Positions 11,736 through 21,998 of a stretch of 64,000 nucleotides of DNA are shown one piece after another (position 1 is the stretch's first letter; every line of letters begins with the position of its first letter). Both the position numbers and the translations under genes were made by a program. Origin of the DNA: Ipomoea triloba (lineage: Eukaryota > Streptophyta > Magnoliopsida > Solanales > Convolvulaceae); NCBI RefSeq assembly GCF_003576645.1, contig NC_044922.1, positions 21,050,490 through 21,114,489 of the forward strand, in the 5' to 3' direction. The notes under the pieces were generated by a model. It made no database searches and was not told the origin of the DNA. It saw only the letters and a list, made by a program, of their open reading frames with translations.

Positions 11736-12016
11736 ATACTCCATATTTCACTACCGTTTTTAAAGAAACAGTCGCGAAATGTATATGTATTTTTTAAAAA
11801 ATATTTTTTAATATCTTTTCTGCCACCGTTTCATCTTAGAACGGTGGCAGAATATTAGGTGCTTTTTTTTTTTTAAATCGCATCCGTTCTAGCTAATAAC
11901 GATAGCGGATTGTTCTTCACTTATTTACAAAATTGTCACCGCGCGTTTTCACTACCGTTCTTACAAGAACGGTAGCTAAATGTCAAAGTTTTATGTGTTT
12001 TTTTGTACTAGTGTTC

Positions 12017-12558
12017 TATAGTGGATACCCAACCTAGCTGGCACCTAGGTTCAATGGGACAACTAAATTATGGAACGAAGTGTGTCACTGTGGGGGTTTC
12101 CCCTACCACTCCTCGTTAGAACAGTGACTCCCGTACGAGGTTAGCATATTGTTGCTTTAATGATTTGAATGTCTGTTGACATGTGTGAGTATGCGAGATA
12201 ACTCGGGAAAAGAATCACCTATGTGAGAGAGAAGTGAGGGTCGCTTCAAAGGAGAATTGATTGGCTTAATTCTTTAGAAACTCTTGTAGAACTAGGAATG
12301 GTGACCCATGACCAAAGCCGGCACACTAATGAGAACAGAACAAGGGTTGGAAGGTTCCTGTGTGAGATGTGTCAATGTCTACACAAACGGCAGTCGGTTC
12401 AAAGATATCGCATTCTATCGTATAACTAATAGGGTAAACATATTCTCACAAGGCAAGGTTCAAAGGGTAACACCTACCTCTGCTATGCAAAGATCGACCG
12501 TTTCAACACAGTCGTGTCTTTTTAGTCCCGAAAAATCAATTTCATTCATATGGGGGAT
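12017..12558 (+). mobile_element. Non-coding body of an LTR retrotransposon (part 2) with polypurine tract
   Basis: Resumes the sequence broken by the CACTA element. It ends in the purine-rich ATATGGGGGAT (12548-12558), immediately followed by TGTTAGAATTC, the usual join of polypurine tract and 3' LTR in plant Copia elements. No coding capacity was seen. Confidence 0.45.
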
Positions 12559-12868
12559 TGTTAGAATTCTTAGCTAAAATTGCCTATTTTGAGTGAATAT
12601 TTTGTGGTACAAATATTTGTGGGTCCACTTCCGATTTGAGTCGGGTCAAAATTGATTCGGGTTCTTCGTATTTGAGACGAAGATATTAATATTTGCTACG
12701 CTCAAAATGGGTAATAGGTGAATGAGAAATTGATTCTCAAAGTGAACCTATTCGAGAGAAGTCAATATTAATATTCAGGAAAATGCAATACTGAAAAATG
12801 TCAATATAATTAGCACGCTAGTATGCTAATTAAAATTGAACATTGTAACAGTACTGCTAAGCACCACT

Positions 12869-13433
12869 AAGGGCATGTTTGGTTCGCTGGAAGTGTTTTT
12901 CCAATGGAAGTGGGTTCCTTCAAATCAAAGAAATTGCACTTTTCCCATGTTTGGTTGATTGGAACTTATATTCCAATAGAACTAGAGTTCTGCATTTCAC
13001 ACGAAAACAAAATCGGAGGTGAGAGGTGGTATTTTATTTTCCGTGTTAGTTAGGAACAAAAAGTGAGATGGTAGGACTATTTTACCTTTTGATTCTTCCT
13101 CCTCCCGTTTCTTTGCTTCTTCTTCCTCACTGCCAAACTAGAAATTGGAAAGCTAGAACTCCAACAACGCGGACCTCCTCCAGATCGGCAGATCGCCGGT
13201 CGCCGCCTCGTCTCCTGCCGCCTTGTCTCTGCGCCTCAAACCTCGCCGCTGGTCGCCGCCTCACTCTGCGCCTCCGCCTCCCGCTTCCGGCGCGCTTCCT
13301 CCTCTGGTCTCTAGCTCTGATCTACTGACTGCTTCAAATCCCCTTCAATGACTGAAGAAACCTAATATCATTTTTGGGCCCCCAAAATTGAAATAAGAAT
13401 AATGAGGGTTGACGGTTGTGGACTTGTGGTTCT
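12869..13433 (+). mobile_element. Half of a PIF/Harbinger-like element with a GC-rich segment
   Basis: Starts TAAGGGCATGTTTGGTTCG, the terminus style of PIF/Tourist elements, but no matching right end is found before the CACTA fragment. Inside, 13130-13320 is strikingly GC-rich (CGCCGCCTCGTCTCC style) and could be a captured gene piece. The 86-residue frame across it is low-complexity and gives no recognisable domain. Confidence 0.4.
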
Positions 13434-14117
13434 GTCGCTAAACATGAGAAACCCGTCGCTAAACTGTTTAGCGACGGATTAGAGACATATTTCGTCCGTC
13501 GCTAAAATGGGCATCGCTAAATTTTAGCGATGCAATTTTTTTCCTTCACTAAACGTTAGTAACGGAAATATTCGTCGCTACATGAAAACCATTCGTCGCT
13601 ATATTTCTCCCAATGACGATTTGGACGTTGAAATTGGCGAGGAAATTGTGATGGAAATTTTCGCCGCTAGACTCCTACGACGACGATTTGGTGACGAACT
13701 TTGCAAGGGAATAGCTACGGATGTTTCCGTCGCTAGTCTTAACGAAAACCGACAAGTAAACCTAGCAACGGATATGAAATCCGTCGCTAGATTGTTTTAA
13801 AAAAAAAACATATTCGCTTGCGTTTAATATGTTAAGTCTAGCAACGGATACATAATTCTGTCGCTAGACTTAACCAAAACTTGTAGCCTTGGTGTAAATG
13901 TAACGACGGATGCCATATCCGTCGCTAGATTATTTTTTTTTAAAAAAATGTTCGTTGGTTTAGCGACGGATAACATAATCCGTCGCTAGGATTTTTAAAA
14001 AATTGGGCCGAAACTTTAGTAAAAAATGAAACTACGTCGCTAATCCGTTGTTAGCTTAGCAACAGAAACAATCCGTCGCTAAATCCGTCGTTATTTTTAC
14101 CTTTTTTTGTAGTGCTT
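13434..14117. mobile_element. CACTA-type element fragment with TAGCGACGGA arrays
   Basis: Ends CCTTTTTTTGTAGTG, the complement of a CACTACAAAAA terminus. It is filled with about twenty copies of GTCGCTA / TAGCGAC, many as TAGCGACGGAT, in both orientations, as in a CACTA subterminal region. No left CACTA terminus is visible, so it is truncated. The 72-residue frame inside is only translated repeats. Confidence 0.6.
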
Positions 14118-14239
14118 GTTGTGTTGTATCATACTTTGATCATATTTACTGTGTTCGAATGCTTTATATATATTTGTGTGTTGTAATATATATGAATATA
14201 TTATTTTGTGGAATATCGACTGTTCATCCCCAACATATT

Positions 14240-14756
14240 ATCAAATAGAACTGTAGTTGAATTGATATGATACTTTTGTTTTGATGAAATGACACTACAG
14301 TATGTATAAAAAGAAACTGAATAACATGTCTCATATATTGAGTATATATTGTTAAATGAAACTGTAGTTATATCAAAATGATACTTTAGTTGTGTTTAAA
14401 TGAAACTGCAGTGTGTATAAAATGAAACTGAATAATAGTTTCACATATTTGAGTATATTGTCCAATGAAAACGTAGTTGAATTAGAATTATAATTATAAT
14501 TTAGTAGTGTTGTAATAAGATTACTACGTGTATAAAACGAAATTCAATAACATGTATTACTGTGATAAGACTATTGTATTTATAATGTCGAATGAAACTA
14601 AAGTTGAAACAAAATGAAACTTTAGTTTTGCTTAAATGAAACTATAATATATGTAAAATGAAACTAAATATGTTATACAAAGAAACAAATTATGCGGAAC
14701 GGGTGCCGTTTCTTTTCATTAAAAGAAACGACGCCATTTTGGACCATGGTCCATAG
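14240..14756. repeat. Degenerate AAATGAAACTGTAGTT repeats ending in a CCATGG palindrome
   Basis: Imperfect units built on ATGAAACTNNAGTT recur about every 50-130 bp. The block ends GGACCATGGTCCATA (14731-14745), the terminal palindrome also seen in elements near 15590, 25880, 43130 and 46460. Probably a decayed non-autonomous element. Confidence 0.45.
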
Positions 14757-15369
14757 TAAAATTTGCCTCACTTTATATTATTGCATTAGTTTTTTTTTTA
14801 ATAACCCAAGTTTTTCACTTTTTCATATTAGTCAGACTTTATCTTTGACTCAATCAACTTGTCCTAGACTATGAGAAGATAAATCGAGCCAGTCTAGTTT
14901 CGCAATTTAATATCAAATTGTACACTTTGAATACAAAAACTCATCCTAAACCCGAACTCTTAAAATTCGTAGTAGAATTGAACCTCCACTTTACTGCGAA
15001 AAATAAATTTTAAGTAAAACTTCTCATTTATTAAATCAATATTTTGAAAGAAATTAGAATATTATGATATGTAAGGCATAGAATTTGGTTGCGCCATTGC
15101 ACATTTGCAAGTCTAGTCTACTAATGGTGTGAATGCTCATTTCAGACACGCAACGAGTAGAAGGCATTTTATGCTGGCCAATTTCCATGAAGTTTCCAAT
15201 ATCAACATCGTAATATGCCATTATTAGTTAATTAGTTATTATGTTCACAGATATGGCACACAAATCATAAATGTGATATGGCTATTAATATCCAAAGCGC
15301 GTTAGGAATCAGTGGATTTAAATTGCCATCCGTCATATTTACACACCAATCATACTATTCTATTAATTT
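14757..15369. other. AT-rich spacer, nothing recognised
   Basis: No open frame of note and no terminal or tandem repeats recognised. Confidence 0.4.
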
Positions 15370-15590
15370 AATATACATTCAATATAAAAATAATGTATAT
15401 TCAATATAAAAATAATGTATATTGTATTCAGGGAATGTACATTATTTGTGTACTATAAAAATAATGTACTATTTGTGTACTATAAAAATAATGTACATTC
15501 AGTACAAAAATAATGTATATTTAATACATTAAAAATGTACATTTTATTATGGTCCACACAGCTATGTGGACCATGGTCCATACAATAATT
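15370..15590. mobile_element. CCATGG-palindrome MITE with TAATGTACATT repeats
   Basis: An array of AAAATAATGTACATT-type units ends in GGTCCACACAGCTATGTGG, then ACCATGGTCCATACAATAAT. The same terminus and internal repeat recur at 25661-25890, 43123-43330 and 46445-46683. The left terminus is decayed here. Confidence 0.6.
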
Positions 15591-16148
15591 ACACCCCTTT
15601 CCTTTTGTAATTGTTTGAATTAAAATCATCAACTAACATAAGTTACGTTAAGCTGTGATTATTCAAATTTTGAATTATAAAAATTAAGTCCAAAAATAAA
15701 CATAAAAATATCATTAGAGTGAGGGATGAACAATTATACGTGTTAATTTAATTATATTATATGTAATTAGTGCTTTTCAAATATTAAACCACTAGAGCTT
15801 TTCAAATATTTATTTCTGTATTTAGGTGACTTGAACCTAAATTTTAGGAATAAGGTTCAAATTGGCCTCTGAACGTAACCTAAAAATGCAATTAGGCCAC
15901 TGAACCAAAAAAAAGTGCAATTAGGCCTATGAACACTCTAAATGTATGCAATTTCACCTGATAGCAGGTTACCATGCATTTCATCAGGTTACTTGCTTAC
16001 GTGAATGATGAGTTGACATTTTAAAATAATTTTTAATAATAAACTATTAAAATAAAAAATTAAAATAATTTAAAAAATTAAAAAAAAAACGCGCACACAC
16101 ACCATAATAAAGCAAAAGTCGTTTTGTGAAAGACGTTGACTTTCCGTT

Positions 16149-16149
<1 letters not shown>

Positions 16150-16200
<51 letters not shown>
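16150..16200. repeat. (AAT)n microsatellite
   Basis: About 17 uninterrupted AAT units inside MULE A. Confidence 0.95.
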
Positions 16201-16468
16201 GGGTATTATTAAGGGGTGGCCAAAGGTGTGTGTTTTTTTTAAATTTAAAATAAAATTTTTAAATTATTTTAATATTTTATGGAATAAGGGTCAAATAGGC
16301 CATTGAACAGCACATCAAATTGCAATTAGGCCATCAAACTCAAAAACAATGCAATTGGGTCCCTGAACTACACAAATTCATGCAATTTAACTCTAAATGA
16401 CTTGTTTTACTTGATGTACCGATTACCAATTTAAAAATAGTATTTAAAAATAATTTTAAATAAAGTAA

Positions 16469-16473
<5 letters not shown>

Positions 16474-16515
<42 letters not shown>

Positions 16516-16559
16516 TCNNNNNNNNNNNNNNNNNNNNNNNNNNNNNNNNNNNNNNNNNN

Positions 16560-16601
<42 letters not shown>
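16474..16601. other. Poly-A run, 42-base assembly gap and (TA)n
   Basis: A roughly 40-base A run is followed by N at 16518-16559 and a TA repeat. The low-complexity DNA evidently caused the break. Confidence 0.95.
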
Positions 16602-16605
<4 letters not shown>

Positions 16606-17686
16606 CTACGTATTTATTTATACATATTTTTTATATATATATACATTTACTTATTTATGTATTTATTTATTTAAAGAGCATTTGATCTTAAATGAATCAC
16701 TAATTACAAATTTTAGTTGAATATTGTGATCTTATATGAATTGCGTTGAAGATTATGTATTAAATTTAATCATTTCAATAGTGTTTACATATTTTGTGGC
16801 ATCCAGTGCAAATTTCTGCCTTCAAATGCATATTGTAATGCCTCCAGAGCATATTGTTGTGCCTCCCAGTGCCCACCTCATTAATTTTTTTTTAAATTGC
16901 TACTCATTAATTTTTTTAAATTGCTTCATTTTGAAAGTTGATCTGCACTGAATCAATGGATGAGATTACATCCTATTTTTCACCTAACGCTTCTTTAAAA
17001 TAAATAATTCTTACCTTGAACTTCTACCTATTTTAATTTAAGGCTTGGTCATAAATCCAAATTAAGGATATTGAGACTTATTAAGTTGAAATTTTGTCTC
17101 TATATATCAAAGTCTTTCACTTTATTTTGTTGAAATTTTTTTGTTTGTTTTTTTAATTTTATTTCTTCATATAATATAAAATGTAAAAAAAATAAAACTA
17201 TATTAGAATCTTAAATTTTGAATACTAGGTCTATTTATTTCAGTTTTGTATACTACAAATAGAAAATCTGGCTTCATTGAGATTTAATAACCATAACCAT
17301 CTCTAAAATTGTTGTTATAAGGTCAAATTCTTTCCAATATCAAGACTCATAAGCCCAATGTCTATAACAAACACAATTGCAACTATTCACAAAATATGTA
17401 TATCTCATGATACACTAAGATTGGAACTGTAACTCCTCCATTGTTTTATGGATATGCCAAATCTCAAGCAGATAGTTTGTGTTCATTTGAAGAACAAGCC
17501 CAGCATGTAAACTCACACAGAATTCACAAACCTTTAAATTTAGAAAGCTGTGAATTCTAGATTTACTACTTACTCACTATGCATTTTTGTACTGATAGTC
17601 AGATCCAAACATCTGAGAAATGTGAAATTCAGTACTTCAGGTTTTCTGCTCTCCTTAGCCCCTTTACACAAAGCTATTATATAAAG
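16602..17686. other. AT-rich interior of MULE B, no gene recognised
   Basis: No recognisable coding frame. The 71-residue frame at 16736-16951 is AT-driven and shows no domain. Confidence 0.4.
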
Positions 17687-17958
17687 GGAAAATTGTAATT
17701 TTTGCCCCTCCATAATATGCCAATTATCAATGTCACCCCTGAATTATTAGTGGTGTAAATGTTGCCCCTCAATTTTTAAAAACGGTACATATATTACCCC
17801 TCCCGTACCGACAAGAGGGGCAATATTTACACCACCGGAGGGGCAATATATGTACCATTTTTGACAATTGAGGGGCAATATTTCCACCATTAAAATTTAG
17901 GGGTGACATTGATAATTGACATATTATGGAGGGGCATAAATTACAATTTTCCCTTTAT
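17687..17958. mobile_element. Palindromic MITE with TTTGCCCCTCC motifs
   Basis: A 272-bp inverted-repeat block: AGGGAAAATTGTAATTTTTG on the left is mirrored by CAATTTTCCCTTT on the right, and GAGGGGCAATATTTACACC pairs with its complement. No coding sequence. The target duplication is masked because the flanks are palindromic. Confidence 0.7.
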
Positions 17959-18039
17959 ATAAATATCAAAATATTTGCCCAATTTGCAATACAAATTAAT
18001 TTATTAAAAAAAAAAAAAAAAAAAACAAACAAACAAACA

Positions 18040-18400
18040 AACTTCCGGCCGGTCTTCATCTGCTTTGTTTGTGTTTTGATTTTGCGTTGGTGGATTTGAG
18101 CCTTTTGAGGAGGCACTGAAATGTTAGTCCAAGATCGAAACGGTTGGTTTCGGAGAATCTGTACAAGCTCCTCACCATTGTGCTCCTCCTCGCCATAGTG
18201 GCCGGCCTATTCTATTTCCGCAACGCCGCCGAGGGCACCGCGGCCTTGCTGTGCATTGAGTCCACACAGGCACACTTCTGTTAAACCCCAGATGCCTAAG
18301 ATCAATTGGAATGACATCCCTGCCATCCTAGATAAGTCTTCTCGCTATGCCGCATGGCATGCCGGCGGGAGATGATGCGTCTCCGGGCGACAGTTCTTGT
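18040..18400 (+). pseudogene. Gene-like GC-rich fragment captured in MULE B
   Basis: The only GC-rich stretch of the element. One plus-strand frame runs about 50 codons without a stop and reads PRSKRLVSENLYKLLTIVLL followed by LAIVAGLFYFRNAAEGTAAL, a basic start then a single hydrophobic membrane span, as in type II membrane proteins. Further on another frame reads MPKINWNDIPAILDKSSRYA before a stop. The two pieces are not in one frame. The parent gene is not identified. The composition and position fit a Pack-MULE capture, but this is inference. Confidence 0.5.
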
Positions 18401-18816
18401 TTAAAAAAAAAAAAAATTTTAATTAATTATTTTATTTAAAATTATTTTAAAATATTATTTTTTAAAATTGGTAACCGGCACATCAGGTAAAACAGGTCAT
18501 TTTGGGTTAAATTGCATGAATTTGTGTAGTTCAAGGACCCAATTGCATTATTTTTTAGTTCGATGGTCTAATTGTAGTTTGGTATGTAGTTCAGTGGCCT
18601 ATTTGACCCTTATTTCATATTTTATTATTAAAAATTATTTTAAAATATCAATTCACCGTCCACATAAGCAAATAACCTGATAAAATGGATGGTAACCTGC
18701 TATCAGGTGAAATGACATACATTTCGAGTGTTTAGTGGCTTAATTGCACTTTTTTTTGTTCAGTGACCTAGTTACACTTTCACGTTATGTTCAATGGCCA
18801 ATATTCTTAAATTTTA

Positions 18817-19100
18817 TAAATAAATAAAAAAAATATTGTAGAATTCATAATCAAAAGGCATGCACATAATTTCAGTATCTGATGAATTAAAAAGTGAATT
18901 AATTAGTGTGTAAAAGGAAGTTAATCTAAATATATAAAAGTACAAGAATGAAGACGCTGTGCTCGATCTAGTGGCTAGTCAATTTACATAATAAATAAAA
19001 GAATTTGTAAAGAATGATGAAATGAGAAGCCAAGCCAAAACTAAGCGTTGAATCATCGTCGTCCATGTTAAATTTTGATGTATGTTGTGTTTGTCTGTCA
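18817..19100. other. 3' flank of the PP2C gene
   Basis: AT-rich spacer between MULE A and the PP2C stop codon. The gene's 3' untranslated region must lie in the upper part. No clear polyadenylation signal was singled out. Confidence 0.5.
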
Positions 19101-21717
19101 TCAAGAAAATTTGGCCAATGGAATTAGCATCACACTGACGTCATCAATGGAACCTCGGGAAACAGAAAGATCAATGAGTTTCTTGCAGCCCGACAAGAGT
19201 TGAGACTTATCGACGCAGAAAGCTCGGGCAACATCAACTGCTTCCTGTGTACTGACCTGTAAACGTAAACAACAAATCAATCAATAAACATAACATTGAA
19301 TGCTTGGTTTAAAGTTGTGAGCATAAATGTAATATGTGCAGTCCAACTATCAGCTTAGGCTTTTAGTTGAAATGAGACACATACTTTAATTTGGTATCAA
19401 ATCATGCAAAAAGTGATGTGTTTGAATCTCCGCGTCACCCTTAAAAAGAGACTTTCACGTGGCATAAATGTAATATGTGCAGTCCAACATGCTTTAATTA
19501 AAGTAAGAGATAGATGAGACGAAATACTAAAATTACCTTATCCCATAAGCCATCAGATGCAAGGATCAAGAAGTCCTGTTGAGAATCAAGGGTGAGGATC
19601 CTTGTTTCTGGTTCCGCGGTTATCCATTGTTTGAGAGACCGGTCTCCGATTCCTCTGGAGACTGCCAGAGATCCTTGGATTCTCCAAACTCCACTGCGAC
19701 AACAGTCTACATAACCACCCTACACCAAATTAAAAGGCTCATCACCCACTGCATTCTGCGCTAGCTATATCTATAATCTATAATCTATAACAGTGTTGCA
19801 GAAATCCCGCCTAGGCGCTAGGGGCCGGTCGACCGCTTAGCTTATCACCTAAAATGGTGGTCTAGGTGGCTGGCCGACTAGGCGATGCCTAGGCCGCCTA
19901 AGCAGAGGTCGCTGCTTAGGCCCTGACCGTCTAGGCCTTCTAGGCGCCAACTATACCTCCTAAGAGCACCGACTAGGCCGCATAGTCTACCGATTAACTA
20001 TTGTTCTTTTTTTTCTTTAATGAGTTATTTCTCTCAAAACAACATAGTTTCGAAGGAAATAACTCTAAATTGTACAGATTCGATATTTTTTAGGTTAATA
20101 TTTAATATTTTAATATTAACTATTAAAGTATTGTATAATTTATAATTATTAGTCTTTAAAAAATAAAAAATACATGGGCGCCTAGCCGCTGACTAATACC
20201 CGCCTAAGCGTCCGAGGGCGCCCGAGGGACACTAATTTTTTCAACCTTGATCTATAATATAATAAATAAACAAATTAATTATTACCAATGCCTCAATTCG
20301 AGCCTTTTCATCAGGCCTTGAAGGGCGATGATCAGAAGTGAGTGCCTCCGCAACTCCGCCTCTGCTCAACACAGCTCGACAATCTCCGGCATTGGATACC
20401 ACTAGGTTGCCGTTCCTCATCAACGCTGTAACACAGCAACATCCACCTCGTAAATCTTGTTCCACAAATTCATTATCTGTTTTCAGGTAACCATGCTTCA
20501 CCGCCTCCTTAATTTCCTCCTCATTCTCGCTCTTTTCTATCTCATCCAATATGTTCTTACTCAACTTTTGTGCTGCATACTCCGCAGCTTTTGCTCCTCC
20601 GTGCCCATCAAACACACCAAAAATACCCTGAAATAACACCACCTCCATCTAGTTAAACTTCAATTCAAGATGTCATTGTTATTCCGATCCGCAATTAACA
20701 GTTTCAATATTTCTCCACATAATAAGTATATATATATAAACATCCCGCCCAGACATCGATTAATCTCGCCTAGGCGCTAGGCGTCGATTAATCCCGCCTA
20801 GGCTAGGCGCTGGTCTACCGCCTAGCGTACATTAAATGGTGGTCTAGACGGCTGGCCGGCTAGGCGACCGCCTAGGCCGCCTAAGCTCCGCCTAGACCGC
20901 CAAACCACCACCTAGGCGTCGACTAGACCGACTAGACCTTGATTGTTCTTTTTTTTTAATAGGTTATTCCTTAGAGCGAAATAATTTTAAATTGTAAAAA
21001 CTTTAGATATTTTTTAGGTTAATATTTAATATTTTAGTATTAACTATTAAAGTATTATATAATTTATAATTATTAGTTTTTAAAAATAAAAAATACTTAA
21101 ACAAATATTTAAAAAATAAAAATAAAAAATATACGATCGATTAATCCCGGTCAGGTGTACTAGGCGCTAGGCGCTCCCCGAGCCCGTAGGGATTTTTTCA
21201 ATCATGATAAACATTGATCAGATTAAACAAAAATATATATATGTACCTGTTTAGGATCTCCATGAAGGTTGAGCATAGCCGAGTGGCGATCTTCCATAGC
21301 CCCGCCTCTCCTGCCACGCTTACAACACACCGAGTAGCCATCTCCCTCAAACTCCACCAGATCTTCCATAACAGAGGATGGCGTAGCCGGCCCGAAGCTC
21401 ATCGGAACAATTGGAATATTCAACCTCGCCGGCCGCTTGCGCTTTAAATCCGTGGGCGAAGTGGAGGACGAAGACGAAGGCGAACAATCAGAACAAGTTT
21501 GGATTAGTCCACTGGGCGGCGGCTTCGAGAGGCGGTGAACGCGTAACGGCGACAACGGAGAAGAAGAAGAAGGTGCGGCGGCTGAGGAAGGAGAGAGAGT
21601 TCGGGTTAGGGTTAGGGCCTCCGCCGCGGCGGCTTTGCAGAGGAGAGACGAGGAAACGGAAAGTCTCGACGGAGAAGAAGAAAAGACGGGTGAACTGATC
21701 GCAACGGTACAAGACAT
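19101..21717 (-). CDS. Protein phosphatase 2C, clade B (AP2C-type), four exons
   Basis: PP2Cs are metal-dependent Ser/Thr phosphatases; clade B members in plants inactivate MAP kinases. Minus-strand exons: 21717-21247, 20627-20286, 19719-19537, 19256-19101. Every intron is GT...AG and every junction is phase 0, giving 157+114+61+51 = 383 residues and a TGA stop, the normal size for the clade. Exon 1 is a Ser/Ala/Pro-rich N-terminus, then [11 protein letters not shown] (residues 91-101), which fits the MAPK kinase-interaction motif, then the metal-site start GGAMEDRH. Exon 2 opens with [11 protein letters not shown] (D164, G165 bind metal). Exon 3 has the SRGIGD and ASDGLWD motifs (D327). Exon 4 has GSIDDVS (D370, D371). 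All core residues are present, so the enzyme looks functional. There is one extra residue in DCCRSGVWR compared with the usual DCC-x-GVWR. Introns 1 and 2 each contain a hAT MITE. Confidence 0.93.
19791..20249. mobile_element. hAT-type MITE in PP2C intron 2, duplication ATCTATAA
   Basis: A 459-bp insertion with perfect 8-bp repeats ATCTATAA (19783-19790, 20250-20257), the hAT duplication length. The ends are short imperfect inverted repeats (CAGTGTTGCAGAAAT and ATTTTTTCAACCTTG). The left part is GC-rich with many CGCCTAGGCG-like words; the right part is AT-rich (GGTTAATATTTAATATTTTA). It sits inside the intron and leaves the splice sites untouched. Confidence 0.85.
20744..21206. mobile_element. 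hAT-type MITE in PP2C intron 1, duplication ATAAACAT
   Basis: A 463-bp copy of the same family and orientation as the intron 2 element. It shares the CGCCTAGGCGCTAGG head, the GGTTAATATTTAATATTTTA middle and the GATTTTTTCAA tail. Perfect 8-bp repeats ATAAACAT at 20736-20743 and 21207-21214 show an independent insertion. The extreme left terminus has lost a few bases. Confidence 0.85.
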
Positions 21718-21799
21718 CTCTCTAACGTTCGAATTTCAGATAAGAGATCAATTTAGGTTTGTTTTTGGATGATTTATTGGGGAAGGAGAAAAAGGGGAG

Positions 21800-21809
21800 C
21801 TATTTATAG
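21800..21809 (-). promoter_or_regulatory. TATA box of the PP2C gene
   Basis: Minus-strand CTATAAATAG lies 83 bases upstream of the ATG. A start site about 30 bases downstream would leave a leader of roughly 50 bases. The match to the plant TATA consensus is very good and there is no competing ATG between it and the chosen start. Confidence 0.75.
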
Positions 21810-21998
21810 GAAGAAAAGAAGGGGTAATTTTCTCGCTGGAGTCAAAGTGGGCCATACGCCACGTTCCGCCCTGCCCCGTGTTTTGTCAGCTACATCTTTC
21901 CCTGCATTTTACATGAAATTTGGTCACTACATTGTCTATACTACCCCCATGGCCATGACCCCATGTTTGGGTTACATATTGTATTATTTTTTTATGGC

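Larger units (their letters stand above)
8699..12013. mobile_element. CACTA transposon carrying host gene exons, target duplication TTC
   Basis: Begins CACTAGTACAAAA and ends with the complement (TTTTTTTGTACTAGTG). It is bounded by the 3-bp repeat TTC (8696-8698 and 12014-12016), the duplication length of CACTA elements. Both subterminal zones are packed with inverted motifs of the type ATCCGCTACCGTT / AACGGTAGCGGAT (about 8720-9060 and 11745-11970), the expected layout of transposase-binding repeats. There is no transposase gene. The interior is antisense exons of a TPR-protein gene (9504-11180) and a GC-rich purine block (11455-11735). Non-autonomous by content. A truncated relative lies at 49115-49440. 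Confidence 0.85.
12559..14234 (+). mobile_element. Putative 3' LTR, disrupted by two insertions
   Basis: Starts TGTTAGAATTC after the polypurine tract and may end CATCCCCAACA near 14234. Between about 12869 and 14117 it is interrupted by a PIF-like fragment and a CACTA fragment. No 5' LTR is in the window, so the boundaries are tentative. Confidence 0.35.
16281..18616. mobile_element. Mutator-like element B nested in A, 9-bp duplication ATATTTTAT
   Basis: Perfect 9-bp repeats ATATTTTAT at 16272-16280 and 18617-18625 flank it. The long inverted ends start GGAATAAGGGTCAAATAGGC and close with the complement, and are imperfectly paired for roughly 190 bp. They resemble the ends of A (GGAATAAGG start), so A and B are related families. 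The interior holds an assembly gap, a palindromic MITE (17687-17958) and a GC-rich gene-like fragment (18040-18400). It has no transposase. Confidence 0.85.
15847..18807. mobile_element. Mutator-like element A, 9-bp target duplication TAAATTTTA
   Basis: Flanked by perfect 9-bp repeats TAAATTTTA (15838-15846, 18808-18816), the duplication length of MULEs. The outer 170 bp or so on each side are inverted repeats: left CAATTAGGCCACTGAAC and TTTCACCTGATAGCAGGTTA are mirrored on the right at 18640-18800. The same family occurs as a compact 604-bp copy at 47338-47941. The interior is interrupted by MULE B (16281-18616), so the original element was under 650 bp. Confidence 0.85.

Noticed and set aside
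13068..13328. 86-residue GC-rich frame
   Set aside because: Low-complexity Arg/Leu/Pro text without a domain; listed only as a possible captured fragment within a PIF-like half element.
13582..13800. 72-residue frame
   Set aside because: It is a translation of the GTCGCTA repeat array of a CACTA end.
21411..21698. Plus-strand frames opposite PP2C exon 1
   Set aside because: Shadows of the GC-rich first exon; the minus-strand gene explains the codon pattern and splice sites.
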